Of a DNA stretch of 64,000 nucleotides, positions 22,275-33,400 are shown piece by piece; position 1 is the first letter of the stretch, and each line of letters opens with the position of its first letter. The stretch lies in the NCBI RefSeq assembly GCF_030463535.1, contig NC_132902.1:28330915-28394914 (forward strand), read 5' to 3'. Source of the DNA: Salminus brasiliensis. Lineage: Eukaryota; Chordata; Actinopteri; Characiformes; Bryconidae. The notes below the pieces were generated by a model, which was not told where the DNA came from, searched no databases, and was given only the letters and a program-made list of their open reading frames with translations. The position numbers and the translations under genes are program-made.

Positions 22275-22524
22275 ACTGTCTTCATTACATACTGTCTATA
22301 TATATAATAATAATAACAATAATAATAATAATGATGATGATGATGATGAAATGAAGTTTCTGAAGTTAAAGTCTCTAAAGATTAAGTTTCTGAAGTTTTT
22401 ATTTATTTTTATTAAGACAGTATGTAATGAAGACAGTATGTAACTCAGCTGAGTTACATCAATAATAATAATAATAATAATTGATGAAATGATCAAGTTT
22501 CTAAAGTAAAAGTTTCTGAAGTTT

Positions 22525-22555
<31 letters not shown>

Positions 22556-23060
22556 TATTTATTAAAACAGTACTTTGCAAAAGTTTTAAAACTTGTGAAA
22601 AGTGCTGTAAATACAAAAACAGCGTTATAATTAGCCCTGAACAGAATAGTGTGCGTTCCAGGATGTAGGATGGGGTGATGTGTATTTTGGGTCAGTGTTA
22701 GTCCTCCAAGCGTGAAAGATAAAACAAAAGCATGAGTGAGATTTCAGTTTCATAAAAGATCAGACCTGTTCCTGCAGGTTTCTCCTGGAACCTGTTCTGA
22801 ACTGCTGACGTCAGCTCTTTTCTCTGTAGTCTCTGCGTTTCCACTAAACTACACAAACATGTATAACTCTGATGACCTGGTCATGTGACCCCCCTTGTCA
22901 GCAGTGTAACCTAATAAACAGGTAACTCGGTGTGTAATGCAGTGTGTTTGGCAGAGCAAAATTGTATTAAATGGGCTCGGCTTGCTTTATTTTTTAATGT
23001 ATGTATATATTTGATTAAATATAAATATAATAGAACATCTCAACTAATCCAGTTTTCTTT
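22275..23060. other. spacer with partial repeats
   Basis: This holds TAA/TGA trinucleotide tracts and repeated AAGTTTCTGAAGTTTTTATT blocks that also occur at 24,190-24,260. No gene is visible. Confidence 0.6.
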
Positions 23061-23238
23061 ATGGACTACTTTCTGTAGCTGCACTACACCCTGCAGCATG
23101 TATCCCTCCACCATTTTAATGATCTGGTTCTAAAAGCAGGTTCTAGAGCCGAACTCTTCTCAGAACTCTGGTAGAACAGTGTCTCAGGCATCAGGCAGCG
23201 TCTTCATCACCATTAGGTGAAGAACTTTCTGTGAGCTT
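23061..23238 (-). repeat. dispersed VNTR-bearing repeat (copy B, tail only)
   Basis: This is the reverse complement of the tail at 900-1094. It lacks the VNTR units and lies directly upstream of copy B exon 1. Confidence 0.85.
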
Positions 23239-23259
23239 TCTGCCTCCATCATGTTTTAT

Positions 23260-23493
23260 GCAGATGTATAAACTTGTACCCAAGGATCCTTGCACAGGAC
23301 GCAGAGAGGCTGTCCTTAGATTCTCCTACTGTTCTTCTCTTAATCTGTAACAGAACCAGTCATACACGTGTGACTGTCCTATCGTCACTGACAGGAGGGG
23401 TGTAGATCTGAGCTGGAGAGCAGAGAGGACTCAGCATGAGGGTGAAGCTGTGAAGTGAGGATATACGAACATCAGCTGAGAAAGAGAACGCAG
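23260..23493 (+). promoter_or_regulatory. promoter and non-coding exon 1 of c19orf12-like copy B
   Basis: The donor GAACGCAG|GTAAGA ends at 23,493. The preceding GAGCTGGAGAGCAGAG and GGTGAAGCTGTGAAG align with the copy A block, but this copy has lost the high GC content and repeats. Confidence 0.55.
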
Positions 23494-23610
23494 GTAAGAC
23501 CACTACTGTAAGACTCTACTACAGACTACAGCACCAGGCTGGCACTAGATTGCAGAACACCAGTCTGAGCTGAAACAGTGGAAGATATAGAGATTATACA
23601 CACTTGGAAT

Positions 23611-23646
23611 TATTAAACTTCCTATTTTATGACATTGCATATTCAG

Positions 23647-23728
<82 letters not shown>

Positions 23729-24116
23729 CCTATTAGCAAATGTGTGTATACTTGTCTTCTGTTCTCAGATTGTCACTAATGTTGATTTAATAGATATTCT
23801 AATTCTGCAATTTACTCTCTAACAGACTGAGGAAACTGTAACTCCAGCTTTATGATGGTCTCTCAGTCTGAAAGTGAATTCTATATTCTATATGTGTATT
23901 CTATAACACTAGTAGTAGACGGTAAAGTAAAGTGTGCTTTGGCTCAGGTCCAGTGAAAGTGTATAAACGAAAATAAAACCATGAGTGAGATTTCAGCTCT
24001 GAGATCAGACCTGATCAGAGTAAAAGCTGGAACCTGTTCCACACCTTTGATCTGTTTCATACCTCTGATGTCATCTTTTAATATCAAAGAGACAATAGTT
24101 ACAGCTGAGTTACATT
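23611..24116. repeat. direct duplication, unit 2
   Basis: The partner of 21,833-22,274. It includes a (TA)n tract at 23,659-23,728. It lies in intron 1 of copy B. Confidence 0.92.
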
Positions 24117-24128
24117 AATAATAATAAC

Positions 24129-24169
<41 letters not shown>

Positions 24170-24492
24170 TGATGATGATGATGATGAAATGAAGTTTCTG
24201 AAGTTAAAGTTTCTAAAGATTAAGTTTCTGAAGTTTTTATTTATTTATTTATTTTTATTAAGACAGTACTGTGCAGCTGAGTTACAGCTGAGTTATAATG
24301 ACGAAGATGATGAAGATGATGATGATGGTGATGATTATGTTAAATGGGAATAAAGGCACCCAGACACTAGAATCCGATGAGGTCTGAGAGAGTGTGTTGA
24401 CTGACCTGATGAACCCTTTCTAGGAGTGTTTATCATGTAGAGAACAGTGCAGCAGTTATTGATTAGTGTGTGTTGATCAGCAGACTGTGTTG

Positions 24493-24519
24493 ACACACAC
24501 ACACACACACACACACACA
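24493..24519. repeat. (AC)n microsatellite inside a 5' UTR exon
   Basis: Acceptor GATCAG at 24,480 by alignment with copy A puts this CA run inside exon 2, six nt before the ATG at 24,526. Confidence 0.8.
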
Positions 24520-24525
24520 GAGACG

Positions 24526-26471
24526 ATGACCTACAGAATAGATGACATCATGCAGCTGTGCTGTGAGGTGTCAGCGAGCAAGCAGATGAAAGCAGCAGTG
24601 AAGAGCTCGCTGAAAGGAGCGGGGGCGGCTGGAGGTGGAGCATTTGTGGGCGGGCTGTTAGCCGGACCACCGGGGATCGCTGTTGGTAAAAAGGCTTTAT
24701 TAGGTTTTGTCTGTCTGTCTGTGTGTCTGTCTGTCTGTGTGTCTGTCTGTGTGTCTGTGTGTCTGTCTGTGTGTCTGTCTGTCTGTGTGTCTGTATGTGT
24801 GTCTGTCTGTCTGTGTGTCTGTCTGTGTGTCTGTCTGTCTGTGTGTCTGTATGTGTGTCTGTCTGTGTGTCTGTCTGTGTGTGTGTCTGTCTGTGTGTCT
24901 GTGTGTCTGTCTGTGTGTCTGTCTGTCTGTGTGTCTGTATGTGTGTCTGTCTGTCTGTGTGTCTGTATGTGTGTCTGTCTGTGTGTCTGTCTGTATGTGT
25001 GTCTGTCTGTCTGTCTGTATGTGTGTCTGTGTGTCTGTCTGTGTGTCTGTCTGTGTGTCTGTGTGTCTGTCTGTGTGTGTGTCTGTTTGTGTGTGTGTCT
25101 GTGTGTGTGTCTGTCTGTGTGTCTGTCTGTGTGTCTATCTGTCTGTGTGTCTCTGTGTGTCTGTGTGTGTGTCTGTCTGTGTGTCTGTCTGTGTGTCTGT
25201 CTGTGTGTGTGTCTCTGTGTGTGTCTGTGTGTCTGTATGTGTGTCTGTCTGTCTGTGTGTCTGTCTGTGTGTCTGTCTGTGTGTGTGTCTGTCTGTATGT
25301 GTGTCTGTGTGTCTGTGTGTCTGTCTGTGTGTCTGTCTGTGTGTCTGTGTGTCTGTCTGTGTGTCTGTCTGTCTGTGTGTCTGTATGTGTGTCTGTCTGT
25401 CTGTGTGTCTGTATGTGTGTCTGTCTGTGTGTCTGTGTCTGTCTGTATGTGTGTCTGTCTGTGTCTGTCTGTCTGTGTGTCTGTCTGTGTGTCTGTGTGT
25501 CTGTCTGTGTGTGTGTCTGTCTGTGTGTCTGTGTGTCTGTCTGTGTGTGTGTCTGTCTGTGTGTCTGTGTGTCTGTATGTGTGTCTGTCTGTCTGTGTGT
25601 GTGTGTGTGTGTGTCTGTCTGTGTGTGTGTCTGTCTGTGTGTGTGTCTGTGTGTGTGTCTGTCTGTGTGTGTGTCTGTGTGTGTGTCTGTGTGTCTGTAT
25701 GTGTGTCTGTCTGTCTGTGTGTGTGTCTGTGTGTGTGTCTGTCTGTGTGTGTGTCTGTCTGTGTGTGTGTCTGTGTGTCTGTCTTGATTTTTTAACTAAA
25801 ATAATGTCAGGGATGCTTTTAGAGAATTGTGATGAATCTTATGATGCTGCTGAGTTAAATTACACTGTATCACAGACGGCTTCTACACACATTCCTCACC
25901 TCAGCTCCAGTGAAAGGAGCTCTTAATGATTCAGCAGACCAAGAGGTGTTGGTCACTTTCATGCTTCCAGCTTTGCAGGTACAGTTTGGGGACGCCCCTT
26001 CCTGTTCCTACATGGCTGCACACCAGTGCACAAACCAAGGTCCATAAAGACCTGGATGAGTCCGGACATCAACCCGATAGAACAGGGTAGAATAGCGGAG
26101 ACTGTGAACCAGGCCTTCTCGTCCAGCATCAGTGTCTGACCTCACAAATGAGCTTCTGGAAGAACGATTCCCCTGAACACTAAACTCCTGACCCCTGTGG
26201 AAAGACTTTCCAGAAGAGCTGAAGCTGTTCTAGCTGCAGAGGGAGGCCTGATCATATACAACCCTACGAATTACAAATGGGATGTCTCTAAAGGCAGGCG
26301 AGCGAATACTTTTGGTAATATAGTGTATATATTAAATTACATATATTTATTAATAACTATTGTCCCAATTATTTTTGCCCCCAATCCAATCCGACCCTAA
26401 TCCTGACTGTCGGACGGTACCGACCTGTGTTCACAGAAGGGAAAATAAAAACTGCAGGGTTTAATATCGTA

Positions 26472-26519
<48 letters not shown>

Positions 26520-29026
26520 CGTTGTGTGCTGATTACTCCTGTGTGAGACTGAATGAGCTTGGGATTACCCCAACCTTCCCCTCCGTCCTGTCGCCTGCTG
26601 CTGTTTTTCAAAAAGTACCTTAAACATGGTCTTTGTGTTTTGTAGCTTCTTCCAGTGAACAAAACTAAAACGAGCTTCATCTGAGCTGATAAATGTGCTG
26701 ACAAGACTTCTGACGCTCCACCTTTAACAGTGCAGCAGTTACTGGGTCGACTCCAGCAGCAGAACGGAACTGCAGCAGTCTTTAAGGTGGAGCACCGCGT
26801 CCCGGGACGAGGAGCTTTGCGCTGCGCTGTTCACTGTGATGAGCTCATAAATGATCATGTTCAGGGTAGATTCTGAGCTCCTCACTGCGGCAGCTAAGGA
26901 TCATGTCTGGTAACGGTGCCTAGAGGACACCAGAGGGCGCTCTCCTACAACAATACCAGGGATCGAGAGTGGATCCATTAAAAGCTCCTGATCGGCCACT
27001 GATCCTGAGGCAGTGGATCGGTTCGGGACATCCCTATTTATAAAAAATCAAAACTGTGGATATACATTGTATTACTTCATATCCAATTAATAAGATCACA
27101 TAAAATCCCTCAAACAAAACCCAACATCCACATCTCCCCCCGTTTCAGTCAGTTAGTGATGGTGTTGAGTCCAGGTTTACGCAGTAACACTGTGTGAACA
27201 GCAGGGGGCGCTTTGTTTTCTGTGAAGTCCTGCAGCTGGGCTGTGTTTTGAAATTGTTAGAGATTTCTGAACACCTCCACACTGGGGTGATTTATGCGTA
27301 TAGCATCATGCTAATTGGTGGGGTATAGGTTTTCATTATTTGTTAGCTACAGCCATGCCGGAAAGTCTGCACACCCCTTTCACCTTCTCTACGTTTTATT
27401 ACATTACAGACTCATTCTGAAGTAGATTAAGTTCATTTTTTGTCTTAAACATCTACAAACATACGAACACAAACAGGTTTTTAGAAAACATGCAGTTTTA
27501 TTTTACTGAGAAAAACAGGTTCTTTAGGGGCTCCATATCTGTACAGACCCTGAGCCCAATACGAGGTGATGCTCCTTTGGCAGTGATCATGTGGTCTTGG
27601 GAAAGAAGCTACGAGCCTGGCACGCTTGTTTCTGGACATTTTTGCCCGTCGTCTCGGCATATCCTTGCATGCTCTGTCAGGTTGGATGGGGAGCGTTGGT
27701 CCACAGCCATTTTCAGCTCCTTCCACAGGTGTTCAGGTACTCAGGTGTTCAGGTCTGGGCTCAGGCTGGGCCACGCAAGGCCATTCACAGACTTTGTCTG
27801 AAGCCACTCCTTTGTCCTCTTGGCTGTGTGCTGCAGGTTGTCGTCATGTTTAAAGCTAAACCCTTTCCCCAGTCTGAGGTCCTAAGTGCTCTGGAGGGAA
27901 GGGTGTACAGGACTAGTCCTCCGGTCCCGCTGCTGAAAACACCCCACTGTAGGGATGGCATTAGCCAAGTGATGAGCGTGGCTGGTGGCTGGTTTCCTCC
28001 AGACGTGACGCTTGGTTTTCAGGCCAAAACGTTCATCACTCTGGTTTCATCAGACCAGAGCCTCTTGTTTCTCACGGTTGGAGAGGGCCTTTTGGGCCTT
28101 TTGGGAAACTCTGAGCAGGCCATCATGTGCCTTTCACTGAGGAGTTGCTCTGTTTGGCCTCTCAACCATAAAGGCGTTGATCTTCTGTAAGGTTCTCCCG
28201 TCTCCACAAGGATACGCTGAAGCTCTGTCAGAGTGACCCTCGGGTTCCTGCTCACCTCCTTGACCAAGGCCTGCCTCCCCCGATCCCTCAGTCTGGCCGG
28301 GCGGTCAGGACTAGGAGGTCTTGATGACTGATGGTGGCCGCTGTGCTCTTTGGGGTCTGTAAAGCTGCAGCAGTTTTTCTGGACCTTTCTCCAGATCTGT
28401 GCAGATAAGTCCTCAACTGTGGGACCTTATATAAGCAGGTGTTCCCCAATCAGGTCCAATCAGTTGAATTTACCACAGGTGGAGTCCAGTGAAGCTGTAG
28501 AAACATCTTGAGCTGTATCAGAGGAAACCAAAGGCTTTTGGGCGTTATAAAGGGTGTGCAGTCTGGTGTACAGGTGATATTTTACATTTAGATTTTTAAT
28601 AAATGAGCACACCTGTGTGAAGGGGGGGGGGGGGCAGACCTTCCTGCTTGACTGTACATGAGTCTCACGCCTCCGGTGATGAGCTGTGTTTGGGGTAAAG
28701 TGGGAAATGGGGGACTGACTCTTCTCAGGACCCTAAATCAGCCTGTGTTCTGGTCTGTAGGTGGAGCTCTGGGGGGTCTGCTGGGATGCTGGATGACCAG
28801 TGGTCAGTTTAAACCGGTTCCTCAGATCATCATGGAGCTGCCCCCTGAGCAGCAGCAGAAGCTGTACTCTGACGTCATGGCGGTTCTGGGGACACTGGAC
28901 TGGATGGACGTCGGCAAGCTGATCGCGCTGGTAAAGGGAAGCGCTGCGATGCAGCAGCAGGTGGTGGCCGCCATCCATGGCTACGTCACCAAGGAGCTGA
29001 GAGCTGAGGTGCGCTACGAAGACTGA
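24526..29026 (+). CDS. C19orf12-like membrane protein, copy B
   Basis: Exons 24,526-24,685 and 28,761-29,026 join in phase to 141 residues, the same length and splice position as copy A. The start [16 protein letters not shown] and the glycine-zipper [19 protein letters not shown] are conserved. Differences from copy A cluster in the N-terminus and in [20 protein letters not shown]. The last 60 bp of the intron and the first part of exon 3 are nearly identical to copy A. The single intron is 4.07 kb against 158 bp in copy A, because it took in a TGTC array and two Tc1 fossils. Consensus splice sites and an intact frame argue that it is functional. An AATAAA lies near 29,184. Confidence 0.93.
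24709..25784. repeat. 1.1-kb TGTC/TG satellite-like array
   Basis: The array is built only from TGTC, TG and rare TATG modules. It begins 23 bp after the copy B donor at 24,686. Because all modules are even in length and stop-free, all three plus frames stay open; these are not genes. Confidence 0.98.
25900..26327 (+). mobile_element. 3' half of a Tc1-like transposon
   Basis: Sequence around 26,060-26,140 is the decayed coding of the transposase C-terminus (DINPIE then RPSRPASV-like). It ends in a recognisable right terminus GAATACTTTTGGTAATATAG. An internal deletion before TCCGGACATCAACCCG removed part of the catalytic region. It lies in copy B's intron. Confidence 0.85.
26473..26518. repeat. 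(TG)n microsatellite
   Basis: A simple TG run in copy B's intron. Confidence 0.95.
26519..27350. other. intron sequence with CTCF-like motifs
   Basis: No gene is seen. ACACCAGAGGGCGC at 26,927-26,940 and AGCAGGGGGCGCT near 27,200-27,212 resemble the CTCF core. The first sits in a short dispersed repeat also present near 63,600. Confidence 0.5.
27352..28573 (-). mobile_element. Tc1-like transposon fossil
   Basis: The ends GAAAGTCTGCACACCCC and AGGGTGTGCAGTCTGGTG are imperfect inverted repeats. On the minus strand, 28,267-28,019 encodes part of a Tc1 transposase ([20 protein letters not shown], then LWSDETRV with the first catalytic Asp). The rest is shifted or deleted. It lies in copy B's intron, opposite to the gene. 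Confidence 0.88.
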
Positions 29027-30014
29027 CCACCAGGAGGAGACAGTTAATCAATTAGGACATGAGGTCTGAAAAATGGGAGCTTCCTGGTGTGCTGGCTTAT
29101 CTGTATTATCTATTTATACAGCTTCAGAATCTGAACAGTGGAGGACTGCAGGCTGGAGAGTGACCAGTTGGGACAGACCAGGAAATAAAAGCAGTAGTTT
29201 GGTCATTTTTACCTCATGCTCAACAAAAAGCTTCTAAATATCACCAAGACGTCTCTGTAATTTAGACCAATAGCTTTCTGGTGCTATACAGAACCATTAT
29301 AAAAGGTTCTTTAAAACAGTGGTTCTCAAATTAGTCCCTATCTCTAATACTGTTGTCACCATACTGGAACTCAGGCAGTTCATTCATTAGTTGTAGATTG
29401 TAAATGATAAACTATTCATGAAATAAACATAAATACAGGTATTTAAATCCTGCATACAGAAATAATGAATGCATCAGCCATTCCATTCATCTGATCAAAG
29501 CATTTTAATCAATTTATTTGAGCTTAAATATAAAATAAATTAATTAATTAATTAAGGATTTCTTTTCTGCAGCTGTCAATAATTCCTAAATTTCAGTAAA
29601 ATTATTCTGAATCAGGTGAAAGTGGCAACAGCTCTACAAAGCAGCAGGTAATGAGGATGAGGATGTCGTTCCAGTTCTAGATTAAATATGTAAATAAGGT
29701 CTAATCAGTGATGATTTACTAACCTGTAGCTTTTTGACATTTTCTGAATAAATTAAATAAAATAATGAAATATGTTTTGGGGTGTGATTACAGAGATGAG
29801 TTTGTTAGCAACATTAGCGTAGCATCTCCTGTTGTAAACTAAAGAAGCACTCATCAGATACCAAACCGGCCTGGACTGATGGACTGAGTCTGGGCTCAGA
29901 GATCAGTCATGCCACTCTGCTCCTTTAAAGGGTTAAGGGGGTGAAAATCACTGGCTAGGTGTAGTTCACCGTCTGATTTCTGGTGTCAGAGAGATTTTAT
30001 AGTAACTGTGGAAA
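29027..30014. other. copy B 3' UTR and spacer
   Basis: Only a likely 3' UTR to about 29,200 and AT-rich sequence are seen. Confidence 0.6.
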
Positions 30015-30190
30015 CAGTGAGTCACTATCAGCACTGTCTATCAGCAGTGAGGTCTTCACTTGTCGTCAGTGGAGCCTCTTTGTGCTGTCCTCAGCGGCTG
30101 TGACCTGTGGTTTCCTCAGAAGACACGAGGCTCTAGATCACACAGCGTGATCACCCCCCCCCCAAAGAACCATTTATGAGAAACAGAAAG
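30015..30190. repeat. dispersed direct repeat, unit 1
   Basis: About 170 bp match 31,308-31,475 (GTGAGGTCTTCACT, CTCTTTGTGCTGTCCTCAGC, GATCACACAGCGTGATCA). The copies are 1.3 kb apart in the same orientation. The core includes the perfect palindrome TGATCACGCTGTGTGATC-like arms around CACAGCGTG. Confidence 0.85.
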
Positions 30191-30659
30191 CAGGACGTGA
30201 GGCAGAGCTGAGCTGTGGTTGTGATGTCACAAAATGCAGCTCATTTACATACAACTTGCATAAGAACCAGTTCAGCCCACAGCTGCTCCTTCTCCCATTC
30301 ACAGCTGCTCTGCTCCGCCCTTTTACAGCTGCTTTGGGTGAACATATTTACTAACTGACTCAGTATCTGTAGAAATGTCTCAGTGTTCCTGAATGAGTTC
30401 TGTTTCTCTGTAATACACACCCCCCAACCCCACAACCCCCCCCCAACACCCTCCAACACGCCCCCAACACCCCCAACACCCACACAAGCCCTTCTTCAAG
30501 ATTCAGTCAGTGGTTTATTCACTTCCTGCCAGAGTGTGGTGTGTGTATGTGAGAGTGTGTGTGCTGCTCAGCAGGGAGGTCTGTACTGTCACATGTGCTA
30601 GAATTTAAAGACAACCTTGAGTTTACCTGGACTCTAACTATTAATCTTCTATATGCTAC

Positions 30660-30697
<38 letters not shown>

Positions 30698-31307
30698 AAT
30701 AATATGATGATGATGATGATGATGATTATTATTATGACCATCAGTTTATAACCGTCATCATTACTTTCATTATTCTTACCATTGCTACTGTGATTATATC
30801 AGCACACCTGAGCAGAATAAGAAATATATTATGGTTATTAAATATATTATAATAAAATATTATATGGTTTATGTTTTGTTGATCTCGACTGATCCTGGGT
30901 TCATGTGAAGCTGCTCTGCAACATCAGTTGTACAAATAAACACAAATAAATTTAATTTGATTAAAATCGCCATAGAAGTCATGAACTGAGTATTTAAGTC
31001 GTCTTAGTTTTCACAAAGTTCACTGCTTCAGTTTTTATGCTTAAAATATGCAGTCATCATTACACTGCATGAAAAGGGCTCACAGGGAAGTACACTGCCA
31101 CTGAGAAAGCACCTAAACCAACCGTTTATCACATCATCAGGAGCTCAGAGGAGAGAGCTTCAGCTGCAGTAAAGACTGAACCTTCCAAGAGCACCCAAGA
31201 AAATCAAGCTAGCGTCAGGACTGTCCTCTAAAGAGGACGCAGCTACGGGTCGGGTCAGCACCAGAGCAGAGCCTGCTCAGCAGAGGCAGAAGGCAGGTGT
31301 GAAGGCA
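30191..31307. other. spacer
   Basis: Contains a C-rich stretch (30,420-30,480), an (ATT)n/(ATG)n tract near 30,660-30,735 and a degenerate fish-repeat tail near 30,880-30,960. No gene is visible. Confidence 0.6.
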
Positions 31308-31475
31308 TCAGTGAGTCACTATCAGCAGTGAGGTCTTCACTCGTTGTCAGTGGAGCCTCTTTGTGCTGTCCTCAGCGGCTGGTGGTGAGCAGACCTGTGG
31401 TTTCCTCAGAAGACACAAGGCTCTAGATCACACAGCGTGATCACCCCCCAAAGAACCATTTATGATAAACAGAAA
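31308..31475. repeat. dispersed direct repeat, unit 2
   Basis: The partner of 30,015-30,190. Confidence 0.85.
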
Positions 31476-32579
31476 CCAAAGGAGCCAAAAGTATTGAAAT
31501 TCATTCCTCAGCTAGAAGTGAGTGGAGATACTAGGTTTTAAAAGACTTCTATAGAAGCTGAAGCATCACCTGAAGCTTTTTCCTCCAGTAAAAGTGTAAA
31601 GTACTGGTTTCAGAACGACTTCAAGTAGAAAAGTAAAAGTAATGGAAGGAAAACAAAGACTGAAAGCTTAGGCCGCGCCACAGGGGTCTATAGTGCACTA
31701 CCCCCCCCCCCCTCCCCAAAACCCCATTTCTCTAAAAGCCATAATGAGGAGAATGATCTATTAAAATGTTGATGTTAAAAATGTTGGGCTGCACTAGGCT
31801 CCTGTTTCAGCTGCAGATCTGCCCATTGAAAATGAAGCATTTCAGTAATATCAGCTCTATTAAAGGAGCGTCTCTGTGCTCTACTGAGCATCAACATGAG
31901 CTTCATGGAGGAAAATATGAGGAGTCGTTGTCTAGAAGTTCTGTAAAGCTGCAGAAAGTCAGACTTCAGAGGCGTGTGATCAATAAGCTTTATTGGAATG
32001 TAAATGTGGGGCTCAGTCGGGACGTTTCACTGCAGCTCTCTTGAGTCTCTGCCACGGACACAGTCTTCATACTAGACTACAGACGTCTGCTGTGAGCTCG
32101 CTGGAGAGTGACGGGACGTGTGCAGGTGTGATGGATCTCTTATAAACCAATCGGGAGTCAGTAGAGTAACAAAGTATTGGTACTTCATTACTTGACACCT
32201 GATTGATTGAGTTCAATAAATAGGACACGGGGCTCGGCCTAAAGGCAGGAGACGTCACAGAATAACACCGTAATCAGCCCTGCACTGACCTTCAGCACAG
32301 GACTGTAGTGTTTCTGAGGTCTGTGACGTTGGAGTGGATACATTTGAAGGACCATGTAAACGGAAGTGACCTCTCTTCTCTGTGAACCTGTGAAAGCTGT
32401 GATGTAGAGGGTAAACACTGCTAAGGGTTGGCTTTGGGCGTAGAAACATCAAGCACAGACTGACACTCTGCAGGAGGAACAGGGATTGGACTGCAGAAGA
32501 CTGGGTGAAGTTATTTTCCTGCCAGCGAAGCGTCCTGAGACCGCTCATGTGTGCAGTTGCTTCTCAGTGGGTTCACTCA
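31476..32579. other. spacer, no gene seen
   Basis: Short open frames here lack splice context or any recognisable motif. Confidence 0.6.
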
Positions 32580-32943
32580 GATCAACATCCTCCAACAGCA
32601 GCTTCCCCCAATGATCCAGGAGCAGTCTGGAGCTGAGCGAGGCTTTGACCAGCGTGATGGAGCACCATGTCAACACAGCATTGAAATTTAGGTCCATGGC
32701 CAGGAAACTCCCCAGATCTCAATCCCTCAATGCCTTTGGTCAATCCTCAAAAAGAGGCTGATTTCCTGCAGGCCAAGGCGAACTGCAGAAGTTCTAAAGA
32801 AGAAGAGTCAACACTGTAAATATTAAGTCTTTGATTTAGTTCTGATTGTAAATCACATAAACGTGTGACTAAAGGATCTAAAAACGGAGACAGTAAACTC
32901 GTGAAAAACTACATTTGTGTTCGTCTCAAAACTTTTGGTGCTG
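32580..32943 (+). mobile_element. 3' remnant of another Tc1/mariner family
   Basis: GGAAACTCCCCAGATCTCAA and GGTCAATCCTCAA are the decayed coding of the SPDLNP...WSILK part of a fish Tc1 transposase. The copy ends at CTCAAAACTTTTGG, the typical terminus of that family. Heavily mutated. Confidence 0.75.
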
Positions 32944-33094
32944 AATTGGTGAATTAGTGAATTAGTGAATGTGAGAGTTTGTTTGGGGTAAATGCTCTGG
33001 TGTTGTGTAACACGCTGGATTTAAAATTATTGATTTTTCTCTGTTTGTCAAATTTTTAACCCACCTGTTTCTAGCTCCCCCTGGTGCTGGTGAT

Positions 33095-33330
33095 GTTCGT
33101 CTCCTCTGAGACCTGTGGAGTCAGACTCCTCCTCTTTACACGCCGGGTCCCCAGAACCACCCGACCAGCTAACAGACGCCTGTGCTGAACAACATAGCTG
33201 AAGAGTGATGAGGGGAGAGAACGCCATCTACCCACCTGGAGAGTACGGGCAGCTGTGCTCTCTCAGACTCCGGCTGCTGATGGTAAAGCAGCATTGCAAC
33301 CCCGGGACCATAGTGGCAGCGAGCATTTCT
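33095..33330 (-). mobile_element. tRNA-derived SINE, truncated
   Basis: GCTAACAGACGCCTGTGCTG and GCTGTGCTCTCTCAGACTCC are shared with 45,090-45,370. Read on the minus strand the element begins with a decayed tRNA head (CGCTGCCACTATGGTC). Confidence 0.7.
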
Positions 33331-33400
33331 ATTGGTCTATTCATCATGAGATTCTGATACAGTATAAAGAACAACTGCCAGATTCACTTTATAGCAAAAA
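33320..33400. repeat. short dispersed repeat
   Basis: ATTCATCATGAGATTCTGAT and AGTATAAAGAACAACTGCC recur in variant form at 39,970-40,060 and 51,715-51,820. Family not recognised. Confidence 0.65.

Noticed and set aside
24466-25926. Very long plus-strand frames of SVCLSVCV type (up to 486 codons)
   Set aside because: These are translations of the TGTC/TG array. Only the first 160 nt from 24,526 are genuine exon.
27490-28190. Long plus-strand frames across 27.5-28.2 kb
   Set aside because: They are antisense to a Tc1-like fossil.
31766-32044. A 92-codon plus-strand frame in the spacer
   Set aside because: No motif, no promoter or splice context, and stop-poor by chance.
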